This document shows positions 1-3,085 of a stretch of DNA of 5,580 nucleotides, piece by piece (the first letter of the stretch is position 1; every line of letters begins with the position of its first letter). A program made the translations under genes and the position numbers. This stretch comes from Conexibacteraceae bacterium. GTDB lineage: Bacteria; Actinomycetota; Thermoleophilia; Solirubrobacterales; Solirubrobacteraceae. The DNA lies in the NCBI GenBank assembly GCA_009785395.1, contig WQWK01000149.1:1-5580 (forward strand), in the 5' to 3' direction. Below the pieces are notes generated by a model. It searched no databases. It had not been told where the DNA came from and saw only the letters and a program-made list of their open reading frames with translations.

Positions 1-264
1 CGCGGCGATGTGATCGGCATCAAACGCGTGGCGCATCCCCAGCGTGTAGGCGGTCACCCCAATCCCGATCCTGAACGTCCCCGTGGTTCCGAGCCTGTAG
101 TGGCGGGGAGCGACCAGCGAGATCAATGTCAGGAAGCCGAGCACGTGCAGGCCGACAACGACCCCGGCCATCATCAACAACGTCCGCCTCTGACCGGCGG
201 TCAGCGACCTCCAGAATGCCCGGAGACCGCGCCGCTGTCCGCTTTCGATCGCCGCCCTGCGCAT
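1..264 (-). CDS. Nickel/cobalt permease, NiCoT family (N-terminal 88 residues, cut by window edge)
   Basis: This is the N-terminal part of a NiCoT (HoxN/NixA/NicT-like) permease, an inner-membrane protein that imports Ni2+ and/or Co2+ for metalloenzymes or cobalamin. The reading frame runs from ATG at 264 to the window edge without a stop. Residues 1-28 are Arg-rich and probably cytoplasmic. Residues about 29-51 form a first hydrophobic helix (LLMMAGVVVGLHVLGFLTLI) and about 64-82 a second. The second carries RHAFDADHIAA, which contains the family signature HX4DH (His79, Asp84, His85), known to be needed for metal recognition in characterised NiCoTs. The start is supported by GGGAG at 270-274, 5 bases upstream. 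The family is normally about 330-370 residues, so roughly three quarters lies outside the window. Substrate preference cannot be told from this part. Family assignment is confident; the choice between Ni and Co is open. Confidence 0.88.
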   Translation of the reverse strand, partial: MRRAAIESGQRRGLRAFWRSLTAGQRRTLLMMAGVVVGLHVLGFLTLISLVAPRHYRLGTTGTFRIGIGVTAYTLGMRHAFDADHIAA

Positions 265-300
265 ATCTGCTCCCGATTGCCGGTACGGCGACACGACGTC

Positions 301-330
301 ACGATATTCACGTGCTGGTCGCTACTGCAA
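301..330 (-). promoter_or_regulatory. Weak candidate promoter for the Ni/Co permease
   Basis: Reading the minus strand, TTGCAG (330-325) and TATCGT (306-301) are separated by 18 bases and would give a leader of about 30 bases before the ATG at 264. Each hexamer matches the sigma70-type consensus only partly (3/6 and 4/6), so this is a suggestion based on position and spacing. Confidence 0.22.
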
Positions 331-336
331 GGCGCT

Positions 337-352
337 GGTAATTGCGGTTACC
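337..352. promoter_or_regulatory. Inverted repeat GGTAA-N6-TTACC, candidate operator upstream of the Ni/Co permease
   Basis: Perfect 5-base arms GGTAA (337-341) and TTACC (348-352) flank TTGCGG. The site is relatively AT-rich for this DNA and lies just upstream of the weak promoter-like hexamers of the permease, about 75-90 bases before its start. A dimeric metal sensor or other regulator could bind here. It does not match the NikR site (GTATGA-N16-TCATAC) or the Nur box (TTGCAA-N5-TTGCAA) as I know them. Arms of this length can occur by chance. Confidence 0.3.
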
Positions 353-414
353 CCACAGCAAGTCGCCGCAGCTGAGGACTGGGTCCCCCGATCCAGGTGG
401 CGCAGCGGCCGGCG

Positions 415-457
415 AGCGAGGACCCAGAACCGCGGAGCTGGGCGCCGAGTCCTCGCT
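415..457 (-). terminator. Strong hairpin after the ferritin-like gene, probable transcription terminator
   Basis: AGCGAGGAC (415-423) pairs perfectly with GTCCTCGCT (449-457), and inside it CCAG (424-427) pairs with CTGG (438-441), giving 9+4 base pairs with a one-sided bulge. It begins 7 bases after the stop codon of the ferritin-like gene (465-467), the expected place for a terminator. There is no U-run after the stem in the minus direction, so it is not a classic intrinsic terminator. Uridine-poor terminators and 3'-protecting hairpins are common in high-GC actinobacteria. Confidence 0.55.
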
Positions 458-464
458 GTGGGTG

Positions 465-1271
465 TCAGCCGGCGAATGAGTGGAAGGCACCGAGCGGCGA
501 GGGCAGCTGCGGCGTGAACGGCTGGAAGTGGTACGGCTTGCTCGTGTCGAACCCTGCCTTGCCTGCGGCGGCCTTGTTGATGAACGGCGTCAGCGCCGCG
601 ACCGCCTGGCTGATGCTGGTCCACTTGAGCGTGCGCTCGTAGCCGTTGTTGTTCGGTGGAGCGACGCTCTCGGCCTTGCCCTGGACACCGGTGATCGTCT
701 TCAGCGGGCCGCCGTCCTGGCTGGCGACGTCGGGGCCGATGACACGCGCGAGCGTGCGGTGGTCTGACTCGATCCCCATGATCCGCGCCGCCGTGACGCG
801 CAGGTCGGCGGTGCTGAAGTCCCGCACGCCGACGAGGTAGGCGGCGATGAACGCGTCCTCCAGCGTGACGAGCACGTCCAGCGTCGTCTGCGTGTCAGAG
901 AACATTTTCTTGGGGTAGTAGAAGGTCGTCGCCCCGGCCGGCTTGCCGGTGACGCTCTTCTCGAGCAGGTAGTGCGACATCTCCTCCTGGCGGGCGGCCT
1001 TCAGGTAGCCCTGGTCATCACCGGGGATCCGCTTGAAGAACGGGGATGTGTCGATGATGTTGGTGTAGGTCGTGACCGCGAGCGCCTCGGCGATCTCGGC
1101 GGCGCCGAGGATCGCGATATCGCCGGCAGTCGGGCCGCTGCTCTGCGCGGCGGCGAAGCCCGGGATCAGCGCTGCCATCCCGCCGGCTCCCGCGATCGCG
1201 CCGGCACCGACTGCCGCGCGGCCGAGGAACTGCTTGCGATCGATGCCCTTATCCGTGTGGTCTTCCGACAT
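465..1271 (-). CDS. Exported ferritin-like (di-iron four-helix) protein with Tat-type signal
   Basis: A 268-residue protein of the ferritin-like superfamily (the Ferritin_2 / desiccation-related group is the closest I recognise). The N-terminus has a Tat-like signal: RKQFLGRAA at 12-20 (RK in place of RR), a hydrophobic Ala/Gly stretch to about 38, and an Ala-rich cleavage site near AAAQS (40-44). The mature part has four helices with candidate di-iron ligands: Glu59 or Glu62 (AAEIAEALA), Glu97 and His100 (EEMSH), Glu138 (TLEDAF), and Glu168 and His171 (GIESDH). The C-terminal 70 residues are extended, with Pro-rich segments. Export by Tat would fit folding and metal loading in the cytoplasm. 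ATG 1271 is chosen over an upstream in-frame start at 1337 because AGGAGGA lies 5 bases before it and the signal peptide then has normal length. Possible roles are oxidative or desiccation stress protection or iron handling outside the membrane; the real reaction is unknown. The gene is followed by a strong hairpin. Confidence 0.87.
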   Translation of the reverse strand: MSEDHTDKGIDRKQFLGRAAVGAGAIAGAGGMAALIPGFAAAQSSGPTAGDIAILGAAEIAEALAVTTYTNIIDTSPFFKRIPGDDQGYLKAARQEEMSHYLLEKSVTGKPAGATTFYYPKKMFSDTQTTLDVLVTLEDAFIAAYLVGVRDFSTADLRVTAARIMGIESDHRTLARVIGPDVASQDGGPLKTITGVQGKAESVAPPNNNGYERTLKWTSISQAVAALTPFINKAAAGKAGFDTSKPYHFQPFTPQLPSPLGAFHSFAG

Positions 1272-1276
1272 GGTTG

Positions 1277-1283
1277 TCCTCCT
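1277..1283 (-). promoter_or_regulatory. Ribosome binding site of the ferritin-like gene
   Basis: AGGAGGA on the minus strand, 5 bases before ATG 1271. It is the best Shine-Dalgarno match in the window, suggests strong translation, and fixes the start of the ferritin-like gene. Confidence 0.85.
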
Positions 1284-1315
1284 GTGTGAAGGGTTGCTGT
1301 TGCAAACTCTTCGCT

Positions 1316-1341
1316 GTGAGCGACCCGATCGGATCACTCAC
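1316..1341 (-). terminator. 26-base inverted repeat folding as minus-strand RNA, probable terminator of the permease-VOC operon
   Basis: Positions 1316-1341 form a near-palindrome centred between 1328 and 1329. On the minus strand GTGAGTGATCC pairs with GGGTCGCTCAC around a GATC loop: 11 pairs, of which two are G:U. On the plus strand those two positions become C-A mismatches, so the structure is better as minus-strand RNA. It lies about 28 bases past the VOC stop codon (1369-1371) and about 45 bases before the ferritin-like start. Only a short GAGTTTG follows, so the U-run is weak. A competing stem, CACGAG (1339-1344) with CTCGTG (1362-1367), overlaps its edge and almost reaches the VOC stop. 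It could instead be a DNA operator for the ferritin-like gene. Confidence 0.5.
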
Positions 1342-1368
1342 GAGAGGAACGACGGCGGGCGCTCGTGA

Positions 1369-1704
1369 TCAGCTGCGCCGGGTGGCGACGCGCAGTCGGT
1401 TGCCGTCCGGGTCCACGAGGGCGCACTCGCGCCCGGCGAGTCCTTCTTCATCGACTGGAGTCCCAAACTCCTCGGACACGGCATCGATGTCGTTGACGTA
1501 GAGGTGGATCAGGGTGTCGGGCCGAGCGTCGCCCTTGTGCTCGGACAGATACAGCCGGACATTCCCACGAGCCACCGAGACGAAAAGGGGGAAGCCCGGC
1601 TCGAACTGATGCTCCCACTCCTTGACGAACCTGAGCCGCTCATACCACGCGACAGCCCGCGCCGCGTCCTCGACATGGAGCACTGGGACGACCTCTTCGT
1701 CCAT
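1369..1704 (-). CDS. Small VOC-superfamily protein (glyoxalase / bleomycin-resistance fold)
   Basis: A 111-residue protein with the two-beta-alpha-beta-beta-beta layout of the vicinal oxygen chelate superfamily. The first module starts VPVLHVEDAARAVAWYERL (about 6-24) followed by FPLFVSVARGNVRLYLSEH (38-56). The second starts TLIHLYVNDIDAVSEEF (64-80) and ends with GRECALVDPDGNRLRVA (91-107), the conserved C-terminal strand pair. It resembles Sh ble-type antibiotic-binding proteins (about 120-125 residues) more than true glyoxalase I, and no full set of four metal ligands is evident, so ligand binding or sequestration is more likely than catalysis. The start at 1704 lies 2 bases after the stop of the membrane protein gene (TGAgcATG) with no clear ribosome binding site of its own, so translation is probably coupled. 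An open frame continues upstream to 2097, but that extension is an out-of-frame shadow of the membrane protein. The bound compound is unknown. Confidence 0.85.
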   Translation of the reverse strand: MDEEVVPVLHVEDAARAVAWYERLRFVKEWEHQFEPGFPLFVSVARGNVRLYLSEHKGDARPDTLIHLYVNDIDAVSEEFGTPVDEEGLAGRECALVDPDGNRLRVATRRS

Positions 1705-1706
1705 GC

Positions 1707-2990
1707 TCAGACCGTACCGAATGAGGCTGGGTGTTCGGCGTTTTGGTCGGCCGTCGTGGCCGCGCCGGCGCGCCTGCGGAGTGTGTGCACGGTCAGCGCC
1801 ACACCGGCGCCAAGGGCCGCGTAGACGGCGAGAATGACCAGGGCGTGAGCGCTCCCGTGGCCGTTGAAGTAAACGACGTCGCGCAGCGAGGTGACGGCGG
1901 CGCCGGGTGGCAGGATTTGACTGAGGGTTCGCCAGAAGCCGGGGAGCAGCTCGGGGGCAGAGCTTCCGCCGGAGGCCGGGTTGCCGATGACGAGGAACAG
2001 GAGCCAGCCGATCGCCGTGCCGGCGACTCCGAAGAACACCTGAAAGGCAGCGATCGGCAAGCTGATGGCGAGCACGAACAGCGTGGCCACCCCCCACACG
2101 GCGAAGAAGTGACCAGGGTAGGCGCCCACGAGGACGTTGGTGACCAGCGCCGTGACCAGGCCAGCTCCGGCTGCGATGCCCGCGATGACCGCAACCCGGA
2201 CCGCTACGGCGCAGTGCCGAGTGAGTGCGTACACCAGCGAGGTTCCCGCGAGTCCCGCGAGGATGAGGCTGAGGATGACGGAGAAGCTGGTGGCGCCGCT
2301 GGAGTCCGATGAGGGCAGTGGCACCAGGTCGTGGACCGCCGGAGCCCGACCTGATGGCCCCGCGGGCTTGGCGAAGGTTCGCTGCAGGAGCAGCGCCACC
2401 GGAGGGCTGGCGGCGCTGGCCTCAAGCAGGACGGGCGCGGGGGTCGGCTGGAACGCGCCGTAGATCGAACGGTGGAGCACGGCGGTCCTCGCCGAGGCCA
2501 GAGATCGGTAGGCGTGAACCTTGAAGGCGCCCGGCGCCGCACGGGAGAGTTCGTCAGCGGCGGCGTCGGCCACCGTCGGGGTTCCGACAATCCCGATCGG
2601 AAGGCTGTGAGGCTTCGGCGAATGGTTCGCCGCGACGTTCGACGCGACCAGGGCGAACACCGCCAGCAGGACGCCGAGCGAGCCGATCAACAGCTTGCGA
2701 TCGCTCGGTGAGAGCGATCCTCGACGGGGCGTTTGGTCACTCACGGGATCGGCGCTGGGCGTGGAGCGGCGGATCTCCAATAGCTGCAGGCCTAGCGCCT
2801 CGAGCTCGTGGATCACGCCGTACAGGGCGGACTGATCGGGGAGCGAGCCGGCCAGCTGCGTGTCTTGACCGTCCCGGGTCGCGGTCAGGCATGGGAACGC
2901 CTCCATGACCGTCGGGCCGACAGGCCCGCGGACGCGGATCTCGTAGTGCTGCGACTCGCTACCGACGGTTTCACTCCGTTTGGCTGGCAT
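1707..2990 (-). CDS. YhgE/Pip-type (DUF3533-like) membrane protein with an N-terminal small actinobacterial domain
   Basis: A 427-residue polytopic membrane protein. Residues about 15-75 (YEIRVRGPVG ... LGLQLLEIRR) form a soluble alpha/beta domain that I recognise from small stand-alone actinobacterial proteins with the pattern YEIRV..G ... DQ.AL.G....... LGL.L. After a polar linker comes TM1 (about 100-120), an extracytoplasmic domain (about 121-230), and then about five helices (236-257, 264-287, 295-317, 317-336, 382-403). Before the last helix is LPGFWRTLSQILPPGAAVTSLRDVVYFNG, the LP.G....R...YF signature of the YhgE/Pip and ABC-2-like permeases. This topology, one helix, a large outer domain and a C-terminal bundle, is typical of that family. 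No ATPase gene is adjacent. The function may be export or envelope-related but is not established for the family. ATG 2990 is preferred over TTG 3071 because the latter adds 27 unstructured residues and would invade the divergent regulator; no strong Shine-Dalgarno is seen for either. Confidence 0.8.
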   Translation of the reverse strand: MPAKRSETVGSESQHYEIRVRGPVGPTVMEAFPCLTATRDGQDTQLAGSLPDQSALYGVIHELEALGLQLLEIRRSTPSADPVSDQTPRRGSLSPSDRKLLIGSLGVLLAVFALVASNVAANHSPKPHSLPIGIVGTPTVADAAADELSRAAPGAFKVHAYRSLASARTAVLHRSIYGAFQPTPAPVLLEASAASPPVALLLQRTFAKPAGPSGRAPAVHDLVPLPSSDSSGATSFSVILSLILAGLAGTSLVYALTRHCAVAVRVAVIAGIAAGAGLVTALVTNVLVGAYPGHFFAVWGVATLFVLAISLPIAAFQVFFGVAGTAIGWLLFLVIGNPASGGSSAPELLPGFWRTLSQILPPGAAVTSLRDVVYFNGHGSAHALVILAVYAALGAGVALTVHTLRRRAGAATTADQNAEHPASFGTV

Positions 2991-3082
2991 GCCGTCAGAG
3001 TCGGCGACCAGAGGGTGAGCGCGCACCACATGGTTCGCATGAGTTGGGCGTTCCGGTTGAGAGGGCTGCAAAAATCGGATTT
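2991..3082. promoter_or_regulatory. Divergent control region between the membrane-protein operon and the LAL regulator
   Basis: Only 92 bases separate the two divergent starts, so both promoters must lie here or overlap the coding starts. I cannot pick convincing -35/-10 pairs for either side. Two short near-palindromes (3014-3027 and 3069-3085) are the visible structure. Neither gene has a good Shine-Dalgarno sequence, so leaderless or poorly translated messages, or misplaced starts, are possible. Confidence 0.5.
3014..3027. repeat. GC-rich near-palindrome in the divergent control region
   Basis: GGTGAGCGCGCACC reads as a palindrome with one mismatched pair (6 of 7 pairs match). It is centrally placed between the divergent genes and may be an operator, but GC-rich matches of this size are not rare in this DNA. 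Confidence 0.25.
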
Positions 3083-3085
3083 GTG
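3069..3085. promoter_or_regulatory. AT-rich near-palindrome overlapping the GTG start of the LAL regulator, candidate operator
   Basis: CAAAAATC (3069-3076) and GATTTGTG (3078-3085) are mirror arms around one central base, with 7 of 8 pairs matching. It is one of the few AT-rich spots in the window and covers the proposed GTG start at 3083. A dimeric protein bound here could block transcription or translation of the regulator, or act on the divergent operon. If the palindrome instead marks promoter DNA, the true regulator start lies further downstream. Confidence 0.35.

Noticed and set aside
10..375. Plus-strand open frame across the left edge
   Set aside because: It is antisense to the Ni/Co permease fragment, whose HX4DH motif and ribosome binding site are clear. 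The plus-strand product has no recognisable domain.
265..464. Cobalamin riboswitch ahead of the Ni/Co permease
   Set aside because: I looked for the conserved B12-box type sequence and the expected long leader. Neither is present in the 200 bases.
1705..2097. N-terminal extension of the VOC gene frame up to 2097
   Set aside because: It overlaps the membrane-protein gene out of frame and encodes Arg-rich sequence with no domain. The VOC fold begins right at MDEEVVPVLH, and ATG 1704 directly follows the upstream stop.
1731..2312. 193-codon plus-strand open frame opposite the membrane protein
   Set aside because: It is antisense to clear transmembrane coding sequence. The product is Gly/Asp/Glu/Arg-rich shadow sequence.
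2991..3071. TTG 3071 start for the membrane protein
   Set aside because: It adds 27 residues without structure, has no ribosome binding site, and leaves almost no room for the divergent promoters. ATG 2990 precedes the first conserved domain.
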